Assembly: GCA_041623895.1 (NCBI GenBank) | Contig: JBFJVZ010000118.1 | Coordinates: 1-17,514, forward strand | Source: JBFJVZ01 sp041623895 | GTDB taxonomy: Bacteria; Planctomycetota; Planctomycetia; Pirellulales; Pirellulaceae | Direction of reading: 5' to 3' | Length of the DNA: 17,514 bases | Position numbers and translations under genes: made by a program | Shown: positions 1-6,925 of the stretch, piece after piece | How positions within the stretch are numbered: position 1 is the first letter of the stretch | Layout: the number at the start of each line of letters is the position of its first letter | The notes under the pieces: generated by a model | What the model was told of the DNA's origin: nothing | The model's database searches: none | The model's input: only the letters and a program-made list of their open reading frames with translations

Positions 1-14
1 CTTTTGACTTTAGG

Positions 15-78
15 GTAGCCGGATTCGCCAGAATTCGGTTCGTTCCAAGATACCCCGAAGTCTGGCGACATCGGCTAC
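15..78. repeat. Intergenic fold-back (inverted) repeat
   Basis: The segment at 15-38 and the segment at 55-78 are imperfect reverse complements, with 20 of 24 positions matching by eye, separated by 16 bases. It lies about 130 bp beyond the stop codon of the minus-strand sialidase-like gene, so it could act as a transcription end or be a dispersed palindromic repeat. There is no T-tract directly after the stem on the minus strand. The rest of 1-206 shows no gene that I can support. Confidence 0.5.
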
Positions 79-206
79 GACCACCACCCTAAGATTGAAT
101 CTAGACAAAGCCTCATGCCGCAAAGTACTTGGGCATTCAATTTTAAGGAGACGGCTGCCGCGGGCACTTGGAGGCACCCCAACGGTTTCGCGAGCTGCCG
201 GTTTTG

Positions 207-1364
207 CTAACCGTCGAGAGCCCAGCGAGCTTGACGTAAGACGGCTTTGGACGAGCCTTTCATTTTTTCGTACCACACCGTTACCAGCGATCCATCATCA
301 AGCTGAACCGTGCTGGGATAACCCAGGTCACCGCCGGCACCGTCATCGGAAATGGTGATTGGCTGGCTCCAATTCGCACCCCCATCCGCACTGATTCGAG
401 CCTGGTTGCCATAAGGCTTGCGGCGGTGCCCGTAACTCATCAGCAACCGGCCGTCGCGCAGCCTGGTTAGAAACGAGGGCAATCCCCAAACGCCGATGCT
501 ATGCGGTCGGGTCCACGTGCTGCCGCCGTCATCGGATTCGCATTGCAACGTTTCTCCTTTGTTGCCTGCGTTGTGATTGCGGATGTGGACGATCAACTTG
601 CCGTCGTTTGTCTCAGCGGCGTGTAGTTCGTGATAGTCCTTGACGTGATCGCCTTCGCGCGCGGGGATGTCGGCAAGCCATCGCCAGCTGACTCCGTCAT
701 CGGTCGATTGGCAAACACCGACTTGGCCGCCCGTCCATAGTTTTTTGCCCGCGTACAGCAGTCGGCCATCGGAAAGCTGAATGGGTCCGTGAGGACTGTT
801 GACGATGCTGGAATATCGCTGTGACCAGGTGACGCCACCATCAACTGAGCGAATCATCCATTGCCCCAGTTCGGCTTTTCGCTGCTGGTCGGAAAGTCGA
901 TGGTGTGCGGCCAACCAGCGATCAAGTTTGTCCGCCGGCCAAGCGCCCGAACTCTGCGCCTTTTCCAGTTCATACGATTCGTAGGCAAGCGACGTGAATG
1001 TTGTCACCAGAATCGCACCACTGGCGGTTTCAACGACGCCGGCATCGCGATCATCAATGGGACTATCCAGCAGAGTACGCGGCCATGTCCACGTTTCACC
1101 GCTGTCTGCCGAGCGCATCATGTCGACGCGTCCAAACGGACAGACATGTTGCTCCCGCCCGCCCGACCAGACCAGCAGCAATTCACCGTCTGATCGCCGG
1201 GTCAGCGTCGGCCATCCGCAATAAAGATCCGGCGTTTTGCTAATCACGCGAAGGTCGTGAACCTTGGCCGCTGCGGCTTTGGCATTAGTACAGATTCCGA
1301 ACGAGGAAACGGCCGCCGCCGCGGTTGCTGACTTTAAGAAAGTTCGTCGGTTGCTGTTGGTCAT
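207..1364 (-). CDS. Tat-exported sialidase-like BNR/Asp-box protein
   Basis: A predicted secreted glycan-active protein of the six-bladed beta-propeller sialidase superfamily, 385 aa. The N-terminus has a Tat signal (NRRTFLKS, then an Ala-rich stretch ending near residue 33). Five Asp-boxes (S-x-D-x-G-x-T-W type) are visible at about residues 85-92, 173-180, 220-227, 277-284 and 325-332, evenly spread as expected for a propeller. The length fits single-domain exo-sialidases. No classical N-terminal RIP motif is seen, so sialic acid may not be the substrate, and the catalytic Arg triad cannot be assigned by eye. The ATG follows a weak AGCAGG. It is the last gene of a tight operon, starting 10 bp after the GH62 gene. 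Exported hydrolase is likely; exact specificity is uncertain. Confidence 0.8.
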   Translation of the reverse strand: MTNSNRRTFLKSATAAAAVSSFGICTNAKAAAAKVHDLRVISKTPDLYCGWPTLTRRSDGELLLVWSGGREQHVCPFGRVDMMRSADSGETWTWPRTLLDSPIDDRDAGVVETASGAILVTTFTSLAYESYELEKAQSSGAWPADKLDRWLAAHHRLSDQQRKAELGQWMIRSVDGGVTWSQRYSSIVNSPHGPIQLSDGRLLYAGKKLWTGGQVGVCQSTDDGVSWRWLADIPAREGDHVKDYHELHAAETNDGKLIVHIRNHNAGNKGETLQCESDDGGSTWTRPHSIGVWGLPSFLTRLRDGRLLMSYGHRRKPYGNQARISADGGANWSQPITISDDGAGGDLGYPSTVQLDDGSLVTVWYEKMKGSSKAVLRQARWALDG

Positions 1365-1374
1365 GATGTGCCTG

Positions 1375-2388
1375 CTACTTTACGGGTGTTAGCATTCCGA
1401 TCCGCCAGGGGAAGTGGCCGTAACCTTTTCCCGTTTTGTGGCGATCGAACATACCTTGAAAAACGAACCGCCAGTTGGCCGGATCGATCGTAAGTTCCTG
1501 GTCGTAACCGTCACGGATCAGTTCGCCGTGGCTGATGTTGTCGGTCCACGCTTCCACGCCCTCGGCGGGACGGATATTCCGCCAACCGGCAAAAGGATCG
1601 TCGGCCGTATCGGCGATCGGCCGCCATTGACCGTCCAGCCGGTCGGCAACGTAAGCCTTGTAGTAGCGGCGGCCGTTCTCTTCAACAATCGTCAAATACT
1701 TGTCCGTGCCTTTGACGCGATACGTATGACTGGCCTCGAATATTTTGGCCTCCAATGCCAGTTCGCAGTGATCCAGCCCATTGGGAAACTCATCGATTGG
1801 CGTCCAAAGCCGCCACATCTTGCCGTTCAAGCTGGTATAGAAAAGATAGGCCCGCTGGGAATCGCAAATGATCCAGTAATCGAGCCCGCCAACTTGGCGC
1901 GGGTCTTTCGGTCCGCCGTCCAACATGGGCTTCGCCGTCGTCCAGGAATTCGGATCAGAGATGTCACTGGTGGTCGAATAAGCGACCCACATCTTTTTGG
2001 AATTCGGAACGCCCATTTGGTAGACCAGGTACCACTTTTGATGCGGCTGGAAATAAAACACCTGTGGTGCGCAGAAATACTTGCTGTCGCTGATCGGCAA
2101 CAGAAAACGTTCCGACTCCTGGGCGTCATCCCAGTTCTGGAACGAGCAATACTCGATCGCGGAGCGGTCGGGTAACTTAACGGTCATGAAGACATGCCAA
2201 CGGCCTTCGTAAAAGACAACGGTCGGGTCTTTCTGAGCCCGACTTGGTTCATGTTCACGCAATTCCGGCGCGATCAGCGGCGCCGAGTACTGCCAGCGCT
2301 TCGGAATCAGTGAAGCTATCTCAGGTTCAGTCGCCGGAAGCCAACACTGGGCAGACACGATCACTAGTAAGCAAACAGAGAATCTCAT
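1375..2388 (-). CDS. GH62-type alpha-L-arabinofuranosidase
   Basis: A predicted secreted enzyme that releases L-arabinofuranose side chains from arabinoxylan or arabinan. The 337 aa begin with a Sec signal (hydrophobic residues 5-18). Segments match what I know of GH62, a five-bladed propeller family: KDPTVVFYEGRWHVF (D54, expected general base), FCAPQVFYFQPHQKWYLVYQ at 105-124, LDYWIICD (D170), FPNG near 201, IFEAS (E218, expected general acid), DDPFAG near 263, and ISHGELIR (H287) followed by TIDP. All expected landmarks occur in order, so the enzyme looks intact. It starts 11 bp after the DUF1579-like gene stop and has no clear Shine-Dalgarno, which suggests translational coupling. It lies 10 bp upstream of the sialidase-like gene. 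The related GH43 family is the main alternative. Confidence 0.85.
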   Translation of the reverse strand: MRFSVCLLVIVSAQCWLPATEPEIASLIPKRWQYSAPLIAPELREHEPSRAQKDPTVVFYEGRWHVFMTVKLPDRSAIEYCSFQNWDDAQESERFLLPISDSKYFCAPQVFYFQPHQKWYLVYQMGVPNSKKMWVAYSTTSDISDPNSWTTAKPMLDGGPKDPRQVGGLDYWIICDSQRAYLFYTSLNGKMWRLWTPIDEFPNGLDHCELALEAKIFEASHTYRVKGTDKYLTIVEENGRRYYKAYVADRLDGQWRPIADTADDPFAGWRNIRPAEGVEAWTDNISHGELIRDGYDQELTIDPANWRFVFQGMFDRHKTGKGYGHFPWRIGMLTPVK

Positions 2389-2399
2389 TTGAAAAAGTG

Positions 2400-2921
2400 C
2401 TACTTTCGAGTTGTTGTCCCGCTGATGTCGGCAAGCACTTCGCCGGCTTGTGAAGTTACTTTAATGGTGAATTCTTCCTTGTCATCGTCTGCAAAATTCG
2501 ACTTTGTCACAACATGGTTGCCCATCGCATCCTTGCCGTTCCACACCATGGACTTGTTTTCTTCATCCCAGGTTCCAACCGACTCCGAGCTGGTGCCATA
2601 GGAATTAAAACTCCAGTGGCGGTAGGTTTTTAGGCTCGTATCGTAGGTCCAGATGTTCTCTCCCGACATTTCGGGACGGTCCTCCGCGGCTTCCATCTTC
2701 CATGATTGACGAACCAGTCTGCCACCATGAATCCAGACAGCTTCGATTTCGCCGACCATCTCCACACCCGGAGTGGATTGCATCCGAAACTTCCACTGAC
2801 CGATGTATTTGTCAAATACCTTCAGTTGGGGCACTGCTGGATCACGCGAGACTTTCTCGTCAGCGTGCGTAGCTGGGACGCCCAGTTTCAGAGCGATCAA
2901 AGTCAGAAGTAAAAGTCGCAT
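2400..2921 (-). CDS. Secreted DUF1579-like protein
   Basis: A small exported protein of unknown function, 173 aa. The N-terminus is a Sec signal (MRLLLLTLIALKLG..., likely cleaved near HADE at about residue 20). The mature part resembles DUF1579/lipocalin-like beta-barrel proteins: an early IGQWKF block, a GGRLVRQSW block, a YDTSLKTYRHWSF strand and a GTWD strand. Family membership is from pattern memory only. I chose the ATG at 2921, preceded by GGAGA at 7-base spacing, over an in-frame TTG two codons upstream. It is the first gene of the operon with the GH62 and sialidase-like genes. Two tandem 17-bp repeats lie directly upstream of its ribosome binding site. It may bind a small ligand or sugar product, but nothing in the sequence proves this. 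Confidence 0.75.
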   Translation of the reverse strand: MRLLLLTLIALKLGVPATHADEKVSRDPAVPQLKVFDKYIGQWKFRMQSTPGVEMVGEIEAVWIHGGRLVRQSWKMEAAEDRPEMSGENIWTYDTSLKTYRHWSFNSYGTSSESVGTWDEENKSMVWNGKDAMGNHVVTKSNFADDDKEEFTIKVTSQAGEVLADISGTTTRK

Positions 2922-2938
2922 GGTCAAATCTCCGCAAG

Positions 2939-2972
2939 AGTCAGGCGATCAATACAGTCAGGCGATCAATAC
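2939..2972. repeat. Perfect 17-bp tandem duplication in leader
   Basis: The unit AGTCAGGCGATCAATAC occurs twice without any gap (2939-2955 and 2956-2972). It sits within the 126-bp gap between two minus-strand genes, ending about 18 bp before the ATG of the DUF1579-like gene and just upstream of its GGAGA. It may be a duplicated operator or promoter element, or a recent replication slip. The rest of the gap (2973-3047) shows no clear promoter. Confidence 0.85.
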
Positions 2973-3047
2973 TGTGAAATGGTAGCAGATGCCGGGCGTA
3001 GCCTGGGGCTGATGATGATCAGGTCGCTGTCGCATCCTTGTTGCGGC

Positions 3048-3617
3048 CTATCGTCGCCCCAGCAACTCGCGGATGTCGACGCACTGCATGCCCGCACGGC
3101 GGGCGGCTTCGATTCCCGGGTCTCCATCTTCATAAACCCGGCAGTACTGCGGCGCGACACCCAGCCGTTCGGCCGCTTCCAGAAAGACGTCAGGATCGGG
3201 TTTATGTCGCTCCGTGTCTTCGCAGGTCACGATCGTTTCAAACCAATCAAGGATGTCGATGTGCTGTAACTGTCGATACACCACTTCCCGGGTACCGCCG
3301 CTGGCCACCGCCATTTTCTTTTTGCCGCGATGCTCCCGGGCGATCTCGACGATCTGCTCAATCGGTTTCAGCAATTCAATGTTTTGCAGAAAGCGTCGTT
3401 CTTTATCTGCTAGTGCGGATTCGAATTCGACGACCAATTGTTGCTCGGCCGCCAACATTGGAATCACACGACTGGATGGCGTGCCCGAGTACCGATAGAA
3501 GCTTTGTTCACAGAGCTCCATCCCTTGCGACGCCAGCGCATCCCGCCAGGCAACAAAGTGCGCGTACATCGAATCGGTCAACGTTCCGTCGCAGTCGAAG
3601 ATGAGGGCTTGGATCAT
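3048..3617 (-). CDS. HAD-superfamily phosphatase, beta-phosphoglucomutase-like
   Basis: A cytoplasmic haloacid-dehalogenase-type phosphohydrolase or phosphomutase of 189 aa; no export signal. All four HAD motifs are visible: motif I FDCDGTLTDS (nucleophile D8, acid/base D10), an alpha-helical C1 cap from about 15 to 80, motif II VASGG (S107), motif III lysine in RHKPDPDVF (K139) and motif IV YEDGDPGIEAA (E163/D164). Motif IV has GDPG where EDS-x-x-G is more common. The cap and PDVF context put it with the PGMB/phosphoglycolate-like subgroup, probably acting on a sugar phosphate. The ATG has GAGG five bases upstream. The stop of the gene remnant is only 8 bp upstream, so the two once formed an operon. 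The substrate is unknown. Confidence 0.85.
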   Translation of the reverse strand: MIQALIFDCDGTLTDSMYAHFVAWRDALASQGMELCEQSFYRYSGTPSSRVIPMLAAEQQLVVEFESALADKERRFLQNIELLKPIEQIVEIAREHRGKKKMAVASGGTREVVYRQLQHIDILDWFETIVTCEDTERHKPDPDVFLEAAERLGVAPQYCRVYEDGDPGIEAARRAGMQCVDIRELLGRR

Positions 3618-3625
3618 TTCCGCCT

Positions 3626-3898
3626 CTAATCCTGGCCGAAGTATTCTTGCTCTTTTGGCAAGGCAATTACCGGCCCATTGGCGGGAAAGATGCGGACGAT
3701 CCGCCCCGCTCGATAACCTTCCAGCAGCAAATCCGGTTTGACTTTCGCTTGCACGCCGCTGCTGCCGGGATGCTTGAGCACTTCCTTGGTCTCCAACACC
3801 GGGCCCCGCTTGCGATCGTTGACAGGATCTTAGGTCATCAAGCTCTCCAGTGCCACTGCCGGGCCCATTTGCTCGTTGACAACCAGCAATGGACAGTT
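3626..3898 (-). pseudogene. 3' remnant of a decayed gene
   Basis: Between the sulfatase and HAD genes, one minus-strand frame reads 91 codons that look like real protein, broken by a single in-frame TAA at 3830-3832. Upstream of that stop the frame reads CPLLVVNEQMGPAVALESLM. Downstream come 67 codons including LETKEVLKHPGSSGVQAKV and GYRAGRIVRIFP, ending YFGQD and TAG at 3626-3628. Immediately beyond codon AAC (3896-3898) the frame enters a REP-like repeat and hits TGA (3902-3904). The 5' part of the gene is therefore missing. The final TAG lies 8 bp before the HAD start, a spacing typical of an operon. I do not recognise the family. A short translated protein starting at an internal ATG cannot be excluded. 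Confidence 0.7.
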
Positions 3899-3924
3899 GG
3901 CTCAGCCGGAGCTTCGCCCTCCCG
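3899..3924 (+). repeat. REP-like short repeat, solo copy
   Basis: A 26-bp GC-rich element beginning GGCTCAGCCGGAGCTTCGC and ending CCTCCCG. Its first 19 bases match the element at 15774 in 16 positions, and both share a CCTCCC end. It sits exactly between the stop of the sulfatase gene (3930-3932) and the broken 5' edge of the gene remnant, which suggests it marks the deletion junction or served as the insertion site. Confidence 0.6.
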
Positions 3925-3929
3925 TTTTG

Positions 3930-5360
3930 CTACTTCTTGCTCGAATTCAATCGTACTTGCAGGCGATTCTTCAACTCTTCCACCAACGCCGGATGCGCCT
4001 CCGCGATGTTCTTGGTTTCTTTTTCTGCGGAAGTGTGATCGTACAACTCCGCGTGTCCGTTTTTGTGCACGATCAAGCGATGATTGTCGGTGCGAATGGT
4101 GCTGGCACTTCCGCCGTAAGAAATCGCCGGGTGGCCACGTTCGGCAGGGTCGGCCAGCAAGGGACGTAATGAAACGCCGTCAACGAAATCGGGAAGTGGA
4201 AGACCTGCCAAATCACACAGGGTCGGAAACAGGTCCAAGGTTTCCACCATCGATTCGGTTGGCTTGCCAGGTTTGGTAATGCCTGGAAACGAAACGATCA
4301 GCGGCGAACGCAACGATTCCTCAAACAATGTATGTTTGCCCCACACCGCATGCTCGCCCAAGTGCCAGCCGTGGTCGCCCCACAGGATCACAATCGTATT
4401 ATCGGCCGCATCAGTTTCCTGCAACTTTGCCATCACACGGCCGACCTGCGCGTCGGCATAACTCACACATGCTGCATAGTGCTTGCGAACTTCGATGGCG
4501 AATTCGGCATCCGTGTTGGGATTGCGTTTCCAGCGGTTGTACTTCATGAACTCGCCCGATCCATGCCAGGTTGTTTTTCCCTCCGGTTTGGTCGGATGCG
4601 GCGTTGGCGGCAATTGGGCGTCACGGTAAGGCTGCATGTATTTCGCCGGGGCGCCAAAGGGAAGATGGGGACGCAGAATTCCAACCGCCAGAAAGAACGG
4701 CTTTTCGGAATCAGCTGTCAGCAAATCCATTTGCCTCAAGGCCTCATCGATCGAAACGCCATCCGGGTAGATCGAATCGGGGCCTGCGATCGATTGAAAG
4801 ACATCCATCTCGCCCGCTTTCACTCGAATTTCGCCATTCGCTAACCCGTGCATCCAGCCTCGCGGGTGTTGCCAGGGACCGGCAGGCAACAAATGCCGGT
4901 CCCAGGAATCTGGCATTTCCGGTTGCCCGTCATCGTTCCAATCTTTACCGCCGCGACCGCCGGGATGATGCGAAACCTTACCGACGGAAACAGTGGTGTA
5001 ACCATGAGTGCGGAACCAGGCCGGCATGCTTGGTGGAACCGATTTGGGATTGGCGTTCATTTTCGCCGCCCGCTGAAACAGAGCGCCGTTCCCCGACCCG
5101 CCGTAGCAACCGGTTAGCAAAGTGTATCTGGAAGCACCGCAGGTGGGCGCTTGAACGTAGTGACGGCGGAAAACTCTGCCGGCCGCAGCCAGGCGGTCGA
5201 TGTTGGGCGACTGAATGTAGGAGACTCCAAAGCAAGCCAACTCGGGCCGCAAGTCATCCACGCACAGCAACAGCACGTTGGGCTGCTGTTCAGCTGCCGG
5301 CAAAAGCGGAGCGACCCAACACAGAACAATCCCTGCGAGCAGACGAAACGATGATTTCAT
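3930..5360 (-). CDS. Type I sulfatase, iduronate-2-sulfatase-like
   Basis: A predicted secreted formylglycine-dependent sulfatase (alkaline-phosphatase superfamily) that removes sulfate esters from a sulfated glycan; 476 aa. Residues 1-23 are a Sec signal. The metal-binding VDDLRPELACFG follows at 34-45, then SPNIDRLAAAG. The active site is C74-G-A-S-R78, the CxAxR form of the formylglycine motif CxPxR, followed by LLTG. Later come RPHLPF, WGDHGWHLGEH (metal ligands, near 325) and GKHTLFEESLRSPLIV (expected catalytic Lys). The pattern VDDLRP...SPNIDRLA...GKHTLFE is like human iduronate-2-sulfatase and its many planctomycete relatives. I chose the ATG at 5360, which directly precedes the signal peptide, with GGAAG 7 bases upstream; the open frame extends 27 codons further. 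It lies 81 bp after DUF1501 A. The actual sulfated substrate is unknown. Confidence 0.92.
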   Translation of the reverse strand: MKSSFRLLAGIVLCWVAPLLPAAEQQPNVLLLCVDDLRPELACFGVSYIQSPNIDRLAAAGRVFRRHYVQAPTCGASRYTLLTGCYGGSGNGALFQRAAKMNANPKSVPPSMPAWFRTHGYTTVSVGKVSHHPGGRGGKDWNDDGQPEMPDSWDRHLLPAGPWQHPRGWMHGLANGEIRVKAGEMDVFQSIAGPDSIYPDGVSIDEALRQMDLLTADSEKPFFLAVGILRPHLPFGAPAKYMQPYRDAQLPPTPHPTKPEGKTTWHGSGEFMKYNRWKRNPNTDAEFAIEVRKHYAACVSYADAQVGRVMAKLQETDAADNTIVILWGDHGWHLGEHAVWGKHTLFEESLRSPLIVSFPGITKPGKPTESMVETLDLFPTLCDLAGLPLPDFVDGVSLRPLLADPAERGHPAISYGGSASTIRTDNHRLIVHKNGHAELYDHTSAEKETKNIAEAHPALVEELKNRLQVRLNSSKK

Positions 5361-5441
5361 GAACGGGCTTCCATCAAATGTGAAGTTGGTTAGTATTCGC
5401 CTTCGTGTATGCTCAAGCGTCGCCAGACAGATTCGATTCAA

Positions 5442-6842
5442 TCACGCGATCAATTCCCGGACGACGCGTGCCGGTTCGACGCCGGTCAGTCGCTGATCGA
5501 GTCCTTGGAACTTGACCGACAGCTGGTGATGATCAAAACCCAGCAGCTGCAGAATGGTGGCGTGCAAGTCGCGGACGTGGACGTCATTGAGGATCGTGTT
5601 GAATCCAAATTCGTCGGTTTCTCCGTAGCTGATGCCGGGCTTCATTCCGCCGCCGGCCATCCACATCGTGAACGCATTGGGATGGTGATCGCGTCCGTCA
5701 TCGCCACCGCCCTGTACCATCGGCGTGCGGCCGAACTCACCGCCCCAGATCACCAGCGTGTCTTTCAGCAGCCCGCGTTGCTTAAGATCCTTGATCAGTG
5801 CGGCACAACCCTGATCGGTCGCCTTGCAGTTCTTTTGGATATCTTTGGTCAGGTTCCCGTGTTGATCCCATGCTTCGTGAAACAATTGCACGAATCGCGT
5901 ACCGCGTTCGACCAGGCGTCTGGCCAACAAACAGTTCTTTGCAAAAGACGATTCATCCGGTTTAACCCCGTACATATCCAGGATGTGTTTTGGCTCCGAC
6001 GACAGGTCCGTCAGTTCCGGTCCGCTTGCCTGCATGCGGTAGGCCATCTCGAACGAGTTGATCCGCGTCGCGATTTCCGGATCGCCCGTGACTTCGAGTC
6101 GTTTGCGGTTGAGTGCCGTAATCGCATCGAGCGAATCTCGCCCGACGATGTCGTCAATGCCCGGCGGATTGGACAGATAAAGCACGGGGTCGCCGACGCT
6201 TCGCAATTGAACGCCTTGATAAACGGTCGGCAAGAACCCGCTTCCCCAGTTGCTCGAGCCACCACTCGGTCCTTTGGTGCCCGAACTGAATACGACGAAT
6301 CCCGGCAGGTCACGTGACTCGGAACCAAGGCCGTACATCGTCCAGGCGCCCAGGCTTGGTTTGCCGAACAATTGCGAACCTGTGTTCATCATGATTTGAG
6401 CCGGAGCGTGGTTGAAGGCGTCGGTTTTCATCGATTTGATGATCGTCAATTCGTCAGCGACGGCAGCGGTGTGCGGCAGCAACTCGGAAATTTCGGCGCC
6501 GCAGTCTCCATGTTTTGCAAACTTGAACTTCGGGCCCAACAATTTGGAGTTGGGATTGATGAAGGCTGCGCGGTATCCCTTCAGCAAATGTGCGGGCGGA
6601 AGTGTGCCGTCGTACTTTGCCAGCTGAGGCTTGTAATCGAACATCTCCAGATGGCTGGGCGCTCCGGCCATGAACAGGTAGATGATGTTCTTTGCCTTGC
6701 CTGGAAAGTGCGGCTGCTTCGGCGCCAGCGGATGGGCCGCCGCTGAAGCCGGCTGATTCAACATTTGCGCGGCAGCGATCGCGCCCAGACCAACCCCGCA
6801 GTCCCGGAGAAACCAGCGGCGGGCAATCGGATTAGCTGTCAT
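5442..6842 (-). CDS. DUF1501 protein A, Tat-exported
   Basis: A planctomycete-typical DUF1501 protein (466 aa), distantly related to the alkaline phosphatase/sulfatase fold. The N-terminus has a Tat motif (RRWFLRDCGVGLGAIAA, residues 9-25). Family landmarks are YLFMAGAPSHLEMFDYKP near 55, an NCLLARRLVERGTRF block near 300, WGGEFGRTP near 365, GRDHHPNAFTMWMAGGG just after, and a C-terminal DLHATILQLLGFDH. The GEFGRTP and GRDHHP residues are plausible metal ligands by analogy with the superfamily. The ATG at 6842 has GGAG at 6-base spacing. It starts 83 bp after the PSD1 A stop and is followed after 81 bp by the sulfatase, so the three genes are probably cotranscribed. The enzymatic function of DUF1501 is unproven. 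Confidence 0.9.
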   Translation of the reverse strand: MTANPIARRWFLRDCGVGLGAIAAAQMLNQPASAAAHPLAPKQPHFPGKAKNIIYLFMAGAPSHLEMFDYKPQLAKYDGTLPPAHLLKGYRAAFINPNSKLLGPKFKFAKHGDCGAEISELLPHTAAVADELTIIKSMKTDAFNHAPAQIMMNTGSQLFGKPSLGAWTMYGLGSESRDLPGFVVFSSGTKGPSGGSSNWGSGFLPTVYQGVQLRSVGDPVLYLSNPPGIDDIVGRDSLDAITALNRKRLEVTGDPEIATRINSFEMAYRMQASGPELTDLSSEPKHILDMYGVKPDESSFAKNCLLARRLVERGTRFVQLFHEAWDQHGNLTKDIQKNCKATDQGCAALIKDLKQRGLLKDTLVIWGGEFGRTPMVQGGGDDGRDHHPNAFTMWMAGGGMKPGISYGETDEFGFNTILNDVHVRDLHATILQLLGFDHHQLSVKFQGLDQRLTGVEPARVVRELIA

Positions 6843-6925
6843 GGGATGCTCCGTAAGTGGGACGATCTTCCCGTCGTTGTTTCGCTGTCTTCCATGTTTC
6901 TCGGGTAATGGCTGCAAATTTCAAG

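Noticed and set aside
1414..2175. A 253-codon plus-strand open frame opposite the GH62 gene
   Set aside because: It lies wholly antisense to a gene with clear family motifs; its product shows no recognisable domain. The high GC third positions of the GH62 gene keep the opposite frame open.
201..3932. The 9-mer TAGCAAAAC at the stop codons of both the sialidase-like gene and the sulfatase
   Set aside because: The match does not extend far beyond the stop on either side and could be chance; only the sulfatase copy continues into the REP-like element.
5317..5360. Possible lipoprotein signal on the sulfatase (cysteine at residue 14)
   Set aside because: The residues before Cys (IVL) do not fit a lipobox, and the hydrophobic stretch continues beyond it.
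5361..5441. 27-codon N-terminal extension of the sulfatase
   Set aside because: The start at 5360 gives a normal signal peptide, while the extension has no hydrophobic segment.
5409..6317. A 302-codon plus-strand open frame opposite DUF1501 A
   Set aside because: Antisense shadow of a gene with conserved DUF1501 motifs; no signal, start context or domain of its own.
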